DNA of 64,000 bases from Metabacillus kandeliae (GTDB taxonomy: Bacteria > Bacillota > Bacilli > Bacillales > Bacillaceae). Made by a program: the position numbers and the translations under genes. The DNA lies in contig NZ_JAJOZE010000001.1 of the NCBI RefSeq assembly GCF_021166585.1, positions 1,281,304 to 1,345,303 of the forward strand, read 5' to 3'. This document shows positions 18,320 to 27,511 of the stretch, one piece after another (position 1 is the stretch's first letter; each line of letters begins with the position of its first letter). The notes beneath the pieces were generated by a model, which made no database searches, was not told the origin of the DNA, and worked only from the letters and a program-made list of their open reading frames with translations.

Positions 18320-20263
18320 TTAGTTGTCCTTTTCCGGTTCCTCAGTGCCTGCTCCCATAAAAATTCTGACCGTTGAGCCTTCCTTCACCTTGACTCCGGC
18401 TTTTGGCGCCTGCTGAAGGACTCTATCTCCGCTGCCTGCTGCATCAAGCTTTAAATTCACCAGCTGCTCGGAAAGCTCCTCCCGCGAAAGCCCTAAAAGG
18501 TTCGGAACTTTGATCATTTTTGTGTCTAAATATTTGTATTCTTTTTCAATTTGGTTTTTGCTCGGTTTAACTCCTATTTCAGGCAGGCTGTCTCTCATAA
18601 TATTTCCTACTATCGGAGCAGCAACCGTTCCGCCGAATTGCACTGTTCCTTTAGGGTTGTCAACTGCTACATAAACAACGAGCTGCGGATTATCAGCAGG
18701 CGCGAAGCCTATAAAGGAAACGATAAAGTTATTTTTCATATAAGCGCCGTTCTGGACCTTCTGGGCTGTTCCTGTTTTGCCGCCGACACGGTATCCTTCA
18801 ACGAACGCTTTTCCGCCTGTTCCCTGTGCAACAACACTTTCTAGAGCATAGCGGATTTGCTTTGAGGTAGATTCTGAGATAACCCGTCTTTTTGCTTTAG
18901 GCTCTTTTTTGCTGATCACAGAGCCATTTGCGGGATTGAGCCACTCTTTTGCAACATAAGGGGTATATAAGATCCCTCCATTTACTGCAGCTGACACTGC
19001 AGCCACCTGCTGAATAGGAGTTACGGAAACACCCTGTCCAAAAGCTGTTGTAGCCTGTTCAACAGGCCCTACCCTTGCAATGCTGAAAAGGATACCCTTC
19101 CCTTCTCCCTGCAAGTCAATGCCTGTCTTCTGCCCAAACCCGAAATCACGGATATACTTGAACAGTTTATTTTTTCCGAGCCTGTCGCCGAGCTCTACAA
19201 ACCCTGGGTTGCAGGAATTCTGCACAACTTCAAGAAACGTCTCAGATCCATGCCCTCCCCTTTTCCAGCACCTGAGCCTTGCCCCTGCTACCTGGACAGC
19301 ACCCCCATCGTAAAAATGATCATGTTCCAGATCTACTTTTTTCTCCTCAAGCGCTGCTGCGAGAGTAATAATCTTGAAGGTGGACCCTGGCTCATAGTTG
19401 CTCCAGACAGGCAGGTTTCGGTTATAAACTTTTGGATCGACGTTTTTATAATCTCCGGGATTAAAATTCGGCCTCGAAGACATGGCCAATATTTCACCTG
19501 TATTCGGATTCATTGCAATCGCAATCATGCCGTCGGGGTTGTAGGCTGCCTGTGCGAGATTTAACTCTCTCTCTACAATTGTCTGCACCTTTGAATCGAT
19601 GGTCAGCTCCAGATTGCTGCCGTCAACAGGCGCTTTGTAATCATCCGCTTCGCCGGGCATTCTCTTTCCTTTGGCATCGGAATAAAATTTTACATATCCT
19701 TTTTGCCCGCTCAATTCTTTGTCATAGTAAGCCTCAAGACCAAGCAGCCCCTGGTTGTCTATCCCGGCAAATCCGAGCACATGGGACAGGTAGCTGCCAA
19801 AAGGATAGTATCTTTTGCTGTCCTCCGCAATGTAGACTCCTTTGATGCCGAGATTGCGGATTTCCTTTGCTTTTTCATGAGAGATCTTTCTTCCTTCAGG
19901 ATTGATCTTGACCATTGAGGTCTTTTTCGTCAGATAGCTGTATGCCTTTTCTCTGGACATATTTAAAGCAGCGGCCAGTTTATCGGCAGCATCTCCTGGG
20001 TTTTCAATCTGGCGGGGGACCGCGTAGACGGTTGGAGCACTTTTGTTTGCTGCCAGCTTAACCCCATTGCGGTCGAGGATTTCCCCCCGTTCGGGTTCAA
20101 AAGGGATGTTCCTGCTCCAGAGATCTTTTGCACCTGCAGTCAGCTTGTTACCAAGCACAAACTGAACAAAGCCAAGCCTTGCATCTATGACCAAAAACAC
20201 TAAAAATCCTACCGCCAATATAAGCGTCAGCCTCTTTCGGACAGTTACCTGCGACACCCGCAT
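18320..20263 (-). CDS. spoVD: Stage V sporulation protein D (cortex-specific class B PBP)
   Basis: 647-residue penicillin-binding transpeptidase used with SpoVE to build spore cortex. One N-terminal membrane anchor (about residues 11-30), a dimerisation domain, then the transpeptidase with active-site EPGSTFKI (SxxK), SxN in VQNSCNPGF and KTGT in GGKTGTAQK; one PASTA domain at the C-terminus starting VPNLLGLSREEL. ATG 20263, with AAGGAGTGATAAGG upstream. In B. subtilis it is sigma-E dependent; a possible -10 CATATAGT lies in 20290-20320 but the -35 is weak. Confidence 0.96.
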   Translation of the reverse strand: MRVSQVTVRKRLTLILAVGFLVFLVIDARLGFVQFVLGNKLTAGAKDLWSRNIPFEPERGEILDRNGVKLAANKSAPTVYAVPRQIENPGDAADKLAAALNMSREKAYSYLTKKTSMVKINPEGRKISHEKAKEIRNLGIKGVYIAEDSKRYYPFGSYLSHVLGFAGIDNQGLLGLEAYYDKELSGQKGYVKFYSDAKGKRMPGEADDYKAPVDGSNLELTIDSKVQTIVERELNLAQAAYNPDGMIAIAMNPNTGEILAMSSRPNFNPGDYKNVDPKVYNRNLPVWSNYEPGSTFKIITLAAALEEKKVDLEHDHFYDGGAVQVAGARLRCWKRGGHGSETFLEVVQNSCNPGFVELGDRLGKNKLFKYIRDFGFGQKTGIDLQGEGKGILFSIARVGPVEQATTAFGQGVSVTPIQQVAAVSAAVNGGILYTPYVAKEWLNPANGSVISKKEPKAKRRVISESTSKQIRYALESVVAQGTGGKAFVEGYRVGGKTGTAQKVQNGAYMKNNFIVSFIGFAPADNPQLVVYVAVDNPKGTVQFGGTVAAPIVGNIMRDSLPEIGVKPSKNQIEKEYKYLDTKMIKVPNLLGLSREELSEQLVNLKLDAAGSGDRVLQQAPKAGVKVKEGSTVRIFMGAGTEEPEKDN

Positions 20264-20412
20264 TGCCTTATCACTCCTTGTCTATCATCCGTTCAACTAT
20301 ATGCTTGTACATGCCGGATTAGAACGGAGCGCAAGTGCTATAACGGGTTATCGAATTAGAGAAAAGCCTTCGGAGGTTCCGAGGCTTCAGACAGTCAGGA
20401 AGGGAAATGGAT

Positions 20413-20444
20413 ACAAAAGAGCCGGCCGCAGCCAGCTCTTTTGT
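20413..20444 (-). terminator. Terminator of pbpB
   Basis: Stem ACAAAAGAGC / GCTCTTTTGT with a 12-base loop that can pair further (GGC/GCC). Lies 35 bp after the pbpB stop, separating it from spoVD. Confidence 0.7.
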
Positions 20445-20478
20445 CTGGATGCTCCAAGGTCTGCAGCATCCTCATATT

Positions 20479-22686
20479 CTATTGGTCTTCACTTTGCTTT
20501 TTTGCGGAATCATCCTTTTGCTTTGCTGCCATTTGAGACTGAGTCATAAAGTTCACATTTAAAAGATAGTCTCTCTTCAGCGCGCTGCCTTTAGGAATGC
20601 TCTGGCTGACGACAAACCCGCTCCCTGATGAGGCAAGCCGGAGATTCAAATGGTCAGCTAGCCTTAGGACATCCCGTTTTGTCCAGCCAGTCATGTCCGG
20701 CATTTTCAGCTGCCCTTCCGTCTGAAGAATAACGCGTTCATTCGGTGTCACATTCGTTCCCTCAGATGGATACTGCGCGGTAACCTTTTTCCCGGATCCC
20801 AGCACAATCGGGTTCATGCTTTTTGATTTAACTTCTTTGGCTGCTGCTCCAATATCTTTCCCAATATATGAGCTGAATGGCTGCCCAAGATCTTTTTTCG
20901 TTACGGCACGCTTTTCTTCAGGCTCATTTTCAGGGCGAATTTGCAAGTATTGGAGGCTGTTTTTCATAACTGTTTTAAAAATATCTGATACCGGCATACT
21001 GCCTGTTTCCGTCGGTTTCAATTCCGGCTGCTGCACGCCTACATAAACAAGCAGCTGCGGATTTTTAGCCGGTGCCATACCCATAAAGGAGAAAAGGAAA
21101 TTCTCTCTGCCTGACAAATACCGTCCGTTAGGGCCGGCAACCTGTGCTGTTCCAGTCTTCCCTGCTATATCATAGCCTGGGATCTGATAAGGCCGGCCAG
21201 TCCCGATTTTTGAATTAACGACTTGATAGAGCAGCTCCCGCATCTTTTGTGCTGTTTCTGCAGAGACTGGCTTTCCTGCCGGTGCAGGTTTGTTTTCCTT
21301 CAGTACTTTTCCTGAATTTGGATCAGTGACTTTATCAATCACATAAGGCTTCATCATTGTGCCATTGTTGGCAATGGCTGAAGCAGCCTGTATCTGCTGA
21401 ATGGCCGTAAAGGCTGAGCCTTGTCCAAAAGCTGCACTGATTTGGGAAAGCTTTGAATCAAAGTTAATTTTGCTTCCGGCTTCTCCAGGCAAATCGATGC
21501 CTGTTTTTTTATCAAAGCCGAATTTCGATAAATAGCTTCTAAACTTATCCGGTCCAAGCTTCTTATCCTCAAGGTAGGCCATCGCAACGTTTGATGAGTG
21601 CTGAACTCCTTCATCAAATGTAATGGTGCCCCAGCCGGCGTCATTATGGTCGTGAATGGTGTTGCTGCCGACTTTGTACGTGCCTGATTTATATTTTTCC
21701 TTGCCGTTATATACGCCTTCTTCCATGGCAGATGCAACAGTATAAATTTTCATCGTTGAGCCTGGTTCAAACGGATAGCCGACTGCGTCACTGTAATAGT
21801 TGGTAATGTTCCGCTTGTTCGGATCAAAGCTTGGTCTTTGGCCCATCGCAAGGATTTTTCCTGTTTTAGGATCTGCTACGATGGCGATGATTTTTTTCGG
21901 CTTGTATTTTTGGGCTGCCTGACTCATCGCGTCTTCCAAAAAGGTTTGAATTTTCTGGTCGACTGTTAAATAAACATTGTCGCCGTTTTGCGGAGGCGTG
22001 ATTTTATCTTTGCTGTTCGGAAGCTTCCAGCCATAATGGTCGCTTTCATATTCAATCAGCCCGTCCTTCTCCTTTAAAAGAGAATCCAGGCTCTTTTCCA
22101 ATCCCATGACTCCTGTAATTTCCTGCTTACCGTCAACATCCTTTTTGGCTGCATAGCCGATTACATCTGATGCAAACATGCCATTCGGATAGAACCGCTT
22201 CTTTTCTCTTGTAAAGGCGATTCCCGGCAGGTTAAGTTTTTCGATCTGAAGCTCTTTCGCCTGATTCAGGCTGCGCCCGTTGGCACCGAACTCCACCTGC
22301 TTTGCATCTTTATTCAGGTAGCGGAGAAGATCCTCTTTGCTCATATTAAGAACCGGGGCAAGCTTTTCAGCTGTCATTTCTTTATCAACTACGTGCTGAG
22401 GCTTTTTCGGGTCTGTTGTCAGGCTGCTGTCAAGGATCGCCGCGACCGTAAAGGATGACGTATCCTGTGCAAGCGCCTCTCCCCTTTGATCCAGAATGGA
22501 TCCTCTCTGTGCTTCAAGTGTTCTGCTGTGCTTATATTTCTCTTCCGCTTTGACAGCAAGTGCTTCGCCGTCAGCGGAGCCCGTAATCTGTATGTAAAGG
22601 AATCTCGCTGCAACAACAAAGAAGAGCAATGCAAATACAATACTCAGTATGCCTGCTCCCCTGTTCATGTTTTTATTCTTTTTCAT
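20479..22686 (-). CDS. pbpB: Penicillin-binding protein 2B (divisome transpeptidase)
   Basis: Essential septal class B PBP, 735 residues. N-terminal membrane span (about residues 12-32), dimerisation domain, transpeptidase with EPGSTMKIYT, SxN in QHSSNVAMAY and KTGT in AGKTGTAQVA, then two PASTA domains (the second begins MPDMTGWTKRDVLRL) and a Lys/Gln-rich tail. Partner of FtsW, FtsL and DivIB. It begins six bases after ftsL stops. Paralogue of SpoVD next door, which probably arose by tandem duplication. Confidence 0.97.
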   Translation of the reverse strand: MKKNKNMNRGAGILSIVFALLFFVVAARFLYIQITGSADGEALAVKAEEKYKHSRTLEAQRGSILDQRGEALAQDTSSFTVAAILDSSLTTDPKKPQHVVDKEMTAEKLAPVLNMSKEDLLRYLNKDAKQVEFGANGRSLNQAKELQIEKLNLPGIAFTREKKRFYPNGMFASDVIGYAAKKDVDGKQEITGVMGLEKSLDSLLKEKDGLIEYESDHYGWKLPNSKDKITPPQNGDNVYLTVDQKIQTFLEDAMSQAAQKYKPKKIIAIVADPKTGKILAMGQRPSFDPNKRNITNYYSDAVGYPFEPGSTMKIYTVASAMEEGVYNGKEKYKSGTYKVGSNTIHDHNDAGWGTITFDEGVQHSSNVAMAYLEDKKLGPDKFRSYLSKFGFDKKTGIDLPGEAGSKINFDSKLSQISAAFGQGSAFTAIQQIQAASAIANNGTMMKPYVIDKVTDPNSGKVLKENKPAPAGKPVSAETAQKMRELLYQVVNSKIGTGRPYQIPGYDIAGKTGTAQVAGPNGRYLSGRENFLFSFMGMAPAKNPQLLVYVGVQQPELKPTETGSMPVSDIFKTVMKNSLQYLQIRPENEPEEKRAVTKKDLGQPFSSYIGKDIGAAAKEVKSKSMNPIVLGSGKKVTAQYPSEGTNVTPNERVILQTEGQLKMPDMTGWTKRDVLRLADHLNLRLASSGSGFVVSQSIPKGSALKRDYLLNVNFMTQSQMAAKQKDDSAKKQSEDQ

Positions 22687-22692
22687 ACTAGC

Positions 22693-23064
22693 TCAATCCT
22701 GTACCGATTTCACGTTGTTTTTATCCAATGTAAGCCCCATTGCTTTTGCTTTGGAATAAATTCTGTCGTAGTTGCTTAATTCTTTTACCTGGACTTGAAG
22801 GTCGCTGTTCGCTTTTGCCTGAGTATCTACATCTGCTTGAAGCTTCTGGATTTCCACATTGGTCTTGTAAACAGCGACACTGTTTGAAAGAATTTTCACC
22901 GCACTGATTAAAATGACAGCGGTGAATAGGATGAACAGCAGCTTTTCTCCTGCGGTTATGGCTGAACGTCTTTTGATGACAACTTTCTGCGGCTGGACCG
23001 CCTGCTGCCTCTCCTGTTTTTGCACCTGCTGGCGCTGCTGAACTTTATATGCCAGATTGCTCAT
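22693..23064 (-). CDS. ftsL: Cell division protein FtsL
   Basis: Small bitopic divisome protein, 123 residues. Basic Gln-rich cytoplasmic part (1-38), one membrane span (about 39-60, LLFILFTAVILISAVKIL), then a heptad coiled coil for DivIC (about 62-105) ending MGLTLDKNNVKSVQD. Lies between rsmH and pbpB in the invariant dcw order. In B. subtilis it is an unstable, rate-limiting protein. Confidence 0.96.
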   Translation of the reverse strand: MSNLAYKVQQRQQVQKQERQQAVQPQKVVIKRRSAITAGEKLLFILFTAVILISAVKILSNSVAVYKTNVEIQKLQADVDTQAKANSDLQVQVKELSNYDRIYSKAKAMGLTLDKNNVKSVQD

Positions 23065-23109
23065 TGAAGGACCTCCTCGTCCAAGGGATAGCTTTTCATC
23101 TATCTCTTT

Positions 23110-24042
23110 TTATATTTTTTCCGCGATTCGCAGCTTCGCCGATCTTGCCCTGTTATTAACTTCCAGCTCTTCTTCTGAAGGAAGGATCGGCTTTCTAGTA
23201 ATCAGTTTGATTTCCGGTTCAAAACCTTCCGGAATAACCGGCAGACCCGGCGGCAGCTGCGGCAGCTCGGATGCTTTTTTAAATGCTGTTTTGCAAATTC
23301 GGTCCTCAAGCGAATGGAAGGTAATCACGCTTATTCTGCCTCCGGGATTCAATAAATCCATTGCTTGCTCCAGCGCGTTTTCAAACACCTTCAGCTCATC
23401 GTTTACAGCAATCCGGATTGCCTGGAAAACCCGCTTTGCCGGATGCCCGCCGGTCCTTCTTGCTGGAGCAGGTATCCCCTCTTTAATAAGCTCAACCAGT
23501 TCTCCAGTGGTTTTAATTGGTGCCGTTTCCCTCTTTGCTTCAATCTTCCTTGCAATTTGCTTGGAGAATTTTTCTTCGCCGTAGCGGAAGAAAATTTTAA
23601 CCAATTCTTCATAAGGCCATTCGTTGACAACTTCATAGGCAGACAGGGAAGAATCCCGGTCCATTCTCATATCAAGCGGTGCATCATGATGATAGCTGAA
23701 GCCTCTTTCAGGAGTGTCAAGCTGAGGCGAAGAAACGCCTAAATCGAATAAAATGCCATCGACTTTCTCGACTCCTCTTTCATTCAATTCTTGCTTCAAG
23801 TTTTGAAAATTGCTTTTAATCAGTGTTACTTGTGATTGAAAGCCTGCCAAAAGCTTTTCTGCATTATGGAGTGCTGTGTCATCCTGATCAAATGCATACA
23901 GCTTTCCATTTGCCCCAAGCTTTGACAGCAGATAGGAACTGTGCCCGGCTCCGCCAAGTGTGCAGTCGACATATGTACCATCTTCTTTAATTGCGAGGCC
24001 GTCCACTGTTTCTTTTAATAACACTGTTGTATGTTCAAACAT
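23110..24042 (-). CDS. rsmH: 16S rRNA (cytosine(1402)-N(4))-methyltransferase RsmH
   Basis: SAM-dependent methyltransferase, 310 residues, formerly MraW. Opening [18 protein letters not shown] loop [15 protein letters not shown] near residue 28; [14 protein letters not shown] near 100; C-terminal [17 protein letters not shown] 24042 chosen: it matches the family N-terminus and has AAGGTGG upstream; a GTG five codons earlier is in frame. Follows mraZ. Confidence 0.96.
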   Translation of the reverse strand: MFEHTTVLLKETVDGLAIKEDGTYVDCTLGGAGHSSYLLSKLGANGKLYAFDQDDTALHNAEKLLAGFQSQVTLIKSNFQNLKQELNERGVEKVDGILFDLGVSSPQLDTPERGFSYHHDAPLDMRMDRDSSLSAYEVVNEWPYEELVKIFFRYGEEKFSKQIARKIEAKRETAPIKTTGELVELIKEGIPAPARRTGGHPAKRVFQAIRIAVNDELKVFENALEQAMDLLNPGGRISVITFHSLEDRICKTAFKKASELPQLPPGLPVIPEGFEPEIKLITRKPILPSEEELEVNNRARSAKLRIAEKI

Positions 24043-24119
24043 TCTTTGAGTAACCACCTTTGTTTTAAATCAGCTGCTATGGAGAAAAATAGCCAGTAAC
24101 AGTTTTGCACAAAACCCTA

Positions 24120-24551
24120 TTATATATCAAAGCCAATCATGTTTTCAGCAATTTCCTCAAAGGAATCTTCTTGCTCTTTAGTATACTGTTCCCATACTGG
24201 CTTGCTCCATATTTCAATCCGATTTGAAACGCCGATGATGACGCATTCTTTCTCAAGCTTTGCATAACTCAGGAGCGGAGCGGGCAGGTTGACGCGCCCT
24301 TGCTTGTCCAATTCGCATTCTGTTGCGCCGGAAAAGAAAAAGCGGGTAAAGGCGCGCGCATCTTTCTTCGTTAGAGGAAGTGTTTTAAGTTTTTCTTCAA
24401 GTACATTCCATTCATTCATAGGGTATCCGAAAAGACAGTGATCAAGGCCCCGGGTGACAACGAATGATTCGCCAAGTCCCTCTCTGAATTTGGAAGGTAC
24501 GATCATACGGCCTTTTATGTCAATTGTATGATAGTATTCTCCCATAAACAT
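24120..24551 (-). CDS. mraZ: Transcriptional regulator MraZ
   Basis: 143 residues, two SpoVT/AbrB-like swapped-hairpin repeats: the first around [21 protein letters not shown] (residues 1-21) and the second around [18 protein letters not shown]. MraZ forms ring oligomers that bind direct repeats in front of its own operon. The start is ATG 24551; the frame extends five codons upstream. Four CCACTT (minus strand AAGTGG) boxes lie just upstream, three at exactly 10-bp spacing, as expected for autoregulation of mraZ-rsmH-ftsL-pbpB. Confidence 0.97.
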   Translation of the reverse strand: MFMGEYYHTIDIKGRMIVPSKFREGLGESFVVTRGLDHCLFGYPMNEWNVLEEKLKTLPLTKKDARAFTRFFFSGATECELDKQGRVNLPAPLLSYAKLEKECVIIGVSNRIEIWSKPVWEQYTKEQEDSFEEIAENMIGFDI

Positions 24552-24562
24552 GAAGGCTGTCC

Positions 24563-24609
24563 CCACTTTCTTTCCTCAGCTCACCACTTTCCCCCACTTA
24601 TCTCCACTT
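24563..24609 (-). promoter_or_regulatory. MraZ operator: phased AAGTGG boxes
   Basis: Minus-strand AAGTGG occurs at 24609-24604, 24599-24594 and 24589-24584 (exact 10-bp period) and again at 24568-24563 over the ribosome site. MraZ is known to bind short G-rich direct repeats at helical spacing upstream of mraZ. Confidence 0.75.
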
Positions 24610-24632
24610 CCTATATTACACGTTATTGATAT

Positions 24633-24658
24633 AAAAAAAAACCCTGCGAAGCACAGGA
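24633..24658 (-). terminator. Terminator of bshC
   Basis: Stem CCTGTG / CGCAGG (with one U-G pair), 3-base loop, then nine T on the minus strand, 18 bp after the bshC stop. Confidence 0.8.
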
Positions 24659-24675
24659 TTTTTAAAAAAATTCAT

Positions 24676-26295
24676 TTAAATTTTGACAACCTTGTGTTGA
24701 TAATTAAAGGAAAATGGCAGTTCTGTAAGATCCTGCAGAATATTGCTTCCATATTTATTCATATAGCAGAAAATGTTCCATATTCTCTCCTGAGGGTGGC
24801 CGTTCGGTTTGATTGCGTTCGAAATCCGCTCAAACTTGCTGATTTCGTTATAGTTCTGAAGTCTTACGCTTTTTTCGACAGCCTTTTCAAGTATGCTGAT
24901 CTGATTTAAGATAAATTGCTGGTTTTTTTCCGCAAATCCTGCCAGACTGCTGTCAACCTCAACAGCCGCTTCTCTTAATCGGCTGTGAAGAGAGTCTATC
25001 TTTTCTTTCACTTCTTGTGCAAGCGGCTCAAACGGAACCGTTTTTCGGCTGTCAAGCCACTCCTCCTGCAGCATGCCGAGATCTCCAAAAAAGGCCTTTT
25101 CAGTATCCATCTGCAGCTCCTGAAGATCGGCTTCTACCGCCCGCTCTAAAAGCGTAATATTCAGCCTCGGAACAACAAGAGGCATTTTCATTCCTGCCGC
25201 TTCAAACGCCTGCTTCAGTTCGCCCCAGTAAGTTATTTCTCCAGGTCCCGCAATAAAGGCAAGCGCCGGAAATAAATATTCCTGCATCATTGGCCTTGTG
25301 ACAACATTGTTGCTGAATCTCTCGGGGTGCGTGTCCAGCAGTCCGAGCAGCTCGCTTTCTTCTAAACAGACTTCATTTGCTGCAGTGCAGTATGTTTGGC
25401 CATTCCTGTAGAGAAGAAGCCTTTCCCCCTGGTGTTCATAAAACAGGCCAGTCGTGTTTTCTGCCATTTCAATAATGGGAGAGTAGCCGTTTTCTTTCAT
25501 CAATGCCTGCTGCTTCAGAACAGCTTCTTCAATAGCAGCATTCTGCTGTACAAGCGTTTTGAAAAATCCCTGCTCAAGGCTTCGGATCTCCGGGTCTCCT
25601 GAATTGACCAGCACAAGACCTTCTTCTTTAAAAAGATCCATCACAAGCCATTCGAAAAAGTCCGTATACGTTTCTGATTTTTCAAGAGCAGACAGAACTC
25701 CCGCTTTCAGCGTGTTTGTATGCTGTGTTTCTCCGAAAGATTGAAATATTTCGTCAACCCAGACAGAACACTTTTCCCGATCGATCGGCATTTTTGCCAC
25801 AGATCCCTTTTCAATTTGCATTTGCTGAATGCTTTTTTTCTTCGGACGTCCTTTATCTTCTATGTAAACATGATTGATTTCGGCAAAATCATGGTCCTCG
25901 CCGGCAATCCAGAAGACCGGCACAACCGCTTCCTTTAAAGCTTGCTCCTGCTGTCTTGCCAGCACGATAATGGAGATGATTTTATGAACAGTATACAGCG
26001 GTCCTGTAAGCAGGCCTGCCTGCTGTCCGCCGATGACAGCACTGCTTTTAGGATCCCTCAGCCGGTCTATGTTTTTCATGGAAGCTTCTGATCCGTACTT
26101 TTTATTATAGCTGTGCAAATACTGTACGAGATCTTCCCTGTTATAAGTTTGATTCGCTATGTAATCCAGTCTGTCTGCATAAGACTGCTCATTGTGTATG
26201 CTATAGTGAAAATATTGTTCGCTTTTCAGCTGTTTTGTTAACAGCGATTGTACAAATGTGTTTCCGGATGGCAGGGAGAGTTCAACAATCTCCAT
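24676..26295 (-). CDS. bshC: Bacillithiol biosynthesis cysteine-adding enzyme BshC
   Basis: 539 residues. Last step of bacillithiol synthesis: addition of cysteine to GlcN-malate. Recognised from the family stretches AVIGGQQAGLLTGPLYTVHK near residue 88, VPVFWIAGEDHDFAEINHVY near 125 and AFIAGPGEITYWGELKQAF near 340, and a C-terminal coiled coil. B. subtilis keeps the same gene (yllA) directly upstream of mraZ. Own transcript, with the terminator at 24633-24658. Confidence 0.95.
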   Translation of the reverse strand: MEIVELSLPSGNTFVQSLLTKQLKSEQYFHYSIHNEQSYADRLDYIANQTYNREDLVQYLHSYNKKYGSEASMKNIDRLRDPKSSAVIGGQQAGLLTGPLYTVHKIISIIVLARQQEQALKEAVVPVFWIAGEDHDFAEINHVYIEDKGRPKKKSIQQMQIEKGSVAKMPIDREKCSVWVDEIFQSFGETQHTNTLKAGVLSALEKSETYTDFFEWLVMDLFKEEGLVLVNSGDPEIRSLEQGFFKTLVQQNAAIEEAVLKQQALMKENGYSPIIEMAENTTGLFYEHQGERLLLYRNGQTYCTAANEVCLEESELLGLLDTHPERFSNNVVTRPMMQEYLFPALAFIAGPGEITYWGELKQAFEAAGMKMPLVVPRLNITLLERAVEADLQELQMDTEKAFFGDLGMLQEEWLDSRKTVPFEPLAQEVKEKIDSLHSRLREAAVEVDSSLAGFAEKNQQFILNQISILEKAVEKSVRLQNYNEISKFERISNAIKPNGHPQERIWNIFCYMNKYGSNILQDLTELPFSFNYQHKVVKI

Positions 26296-26362
26296 ATGAT
26301 GGTCTTCCTTTCTCGGTCTAAGTTAAGTCCCGAAAAGAGTATAGCATTTCTGGCAGCCTTTG

Positions 26363-27274
26363 TTAAAGAAAGTGTTTTATCCCGTGCTTGTCATTTTCCG
26401 TGAGCCCTTTAACGGCCGTGTCCAAAAACTCAAGCAGCGGAACAGAAAGGTGTTTTTTTCTTGCTTCCTTCAGCAAGTAGCCTGTAATGGCATCAATTTC
26501 TGTCTTATTTCTTTTTTCAGCATCCTGCAGCATGGAGGACCTGTTTTGGGCAGTATTTCTGCAGACCTCTTCTGCCAGCGCAATGTCAAACTTGCTGTCC
26601 AGAACAGCGGAAGCTTCCTTATATACCGTTTTAAATGCCTCATAAAAAAACGGATTGTCCAGCAGCATTCCGTTTTCCGTGCGGAACAGGGCTGTTAAAG
26701 GATTAATGCAGGCGTTTACGAGAAGCTTCTCCTCCAATACGTGCTTCCAGTCCTGCTCAAATTGGAATTGAAGCGGAGAGCGGGCTGGCAGCAGATGCTG
26801 CAATTCTTCAAGTGAGCTTTCGGCAAAGGAACAAATTTTGATTACACCTTGCCCATTGTGCCTGACAGCCCGGTCAGTCAGCTTTTGAGCGCCATGTCCC
26901 GCTGTTCCGGGATAGACAGCATGGCCTGAAAGCTCCTGAAGCTTTTCAATATGCCCCATGCCGTTTTGAAGAAAAATCAGCTTTTTGCCTTCTCTCTCTT
27001 TCAAATTCTGAATGACAGGATCAAGATGAAACTGTTTCACCGTTATAAACAAAGTATCTTCTTCATATTGTTTCCCGTCCGAGGCCTTTATCTCCCTGAT
27101 GTGCTCTTCGCCGCCTGATAAAATACTTATCCCATTCTGTTGAATGAGCTCTGCCTGATCTTTTCTCCTCGTATAAAGCGTAACCTTCCGATCTTCTGAT
27201 AAATATCCTGCAAGCAAAAGCCCCATGGCTCCGCCGCCAATGATGCCGATAGAATTCATCCATTTGTCCGCCAT
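26363..27274 (-). CDS. panE: 2-dehydropantoate 2-reductase
   Basis: NADPH-dependent ketopantoate reductase of the pantothenate pathway, 303 residues. N-terminal Rossmann loop IGIIGGGAMGLLLAGYL (residues 8-24), TVKQFHLDPVI near 80, and the catalytic-domain pattern NACINPLTALF near 180. Matches YlbQ/PanE and occupies its usual place before bshC. ATG 27274 is set by AGGAG; the 29 codons further upstream in frame cross the terminator of the preceding operon and are rejected. Confidence 0.88.
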   Translation of the reverse strand: MADKWMNSIGIIGGGAMGLLLAGYLSEDRKVTLYTRRKDQAELIQQNGISILSGGEEHIREIKASDGKQYEEDTLFITVKQFHLDPVIQNLKEREGKKLIFLQNGMGHIEKLQELSGHAVYPGTAGHGAQKLTDRAVRHNGQGVIKICSFAESSLEELQHLLPARSPLQFQFEQDWKHVLEEKLLVNACINPLTALFRTENGMLLDNPFFYEAFKTVYKEASAVLDSKFDIALAEEVCRNTAQNRSSMLQDAEKRNKTEIDAITGYLLKEARKKHLSVPLLEFLDTAVKGLTENDKHGIKHFL

Positions 27275-27322
27275 TCTAGTTTTTCTCCTACTATAACAGA
27301 AAAAGCTTTCAGGGCGAAAATC

Positions 27323-27350
27323 AAAAAAAAGAACAGCCCAAAGACTGTCC
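27323..27350 (-). terminator. Terminator of the acyl-CoA carboxylase operon
   Basis: Stem GGACAG / CTGTTC with an 8-base loop and eight T on the minus strand, located after the repeat element at 27386-27462. Confidence 0.75.
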
Positions 27351-27385
27351 TTTTTCAACAAGAAGGCTGGCTCTCTTCAACTTGG

Positions 27386-27462
27386 CTGTTGATCGCAGTA
27401 CTCAGGCATCCGCTTTCCGCGGGGCGGGCGGTGATTCTCCAGCCCGCCACTCCAATCAACAG
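27386..27462. repeat. Interspersed repeat remnant with terminal inverted arms
   Basis: A 77-bp element bounded by CTGTTGAT (27386-27393) and ATCAACAG (27455-27462), with an internal GC-rich hairpin GGCGGGC / GCCCGCC (27423-27429 with 27442-27448). Its GC-rich body (CATCCGCTTTCCGCGGGG) differs from the surroundings and resembles short intergenic repeats I recall from Bacillaceae genomes. No coding capacity. Confidence 0.55.
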
Positions 27463-27511
27463 GTGCTCAAAAAATGAACAAAACTCTTTTACATAGCCAG
27501 CCAGGAGAAGT

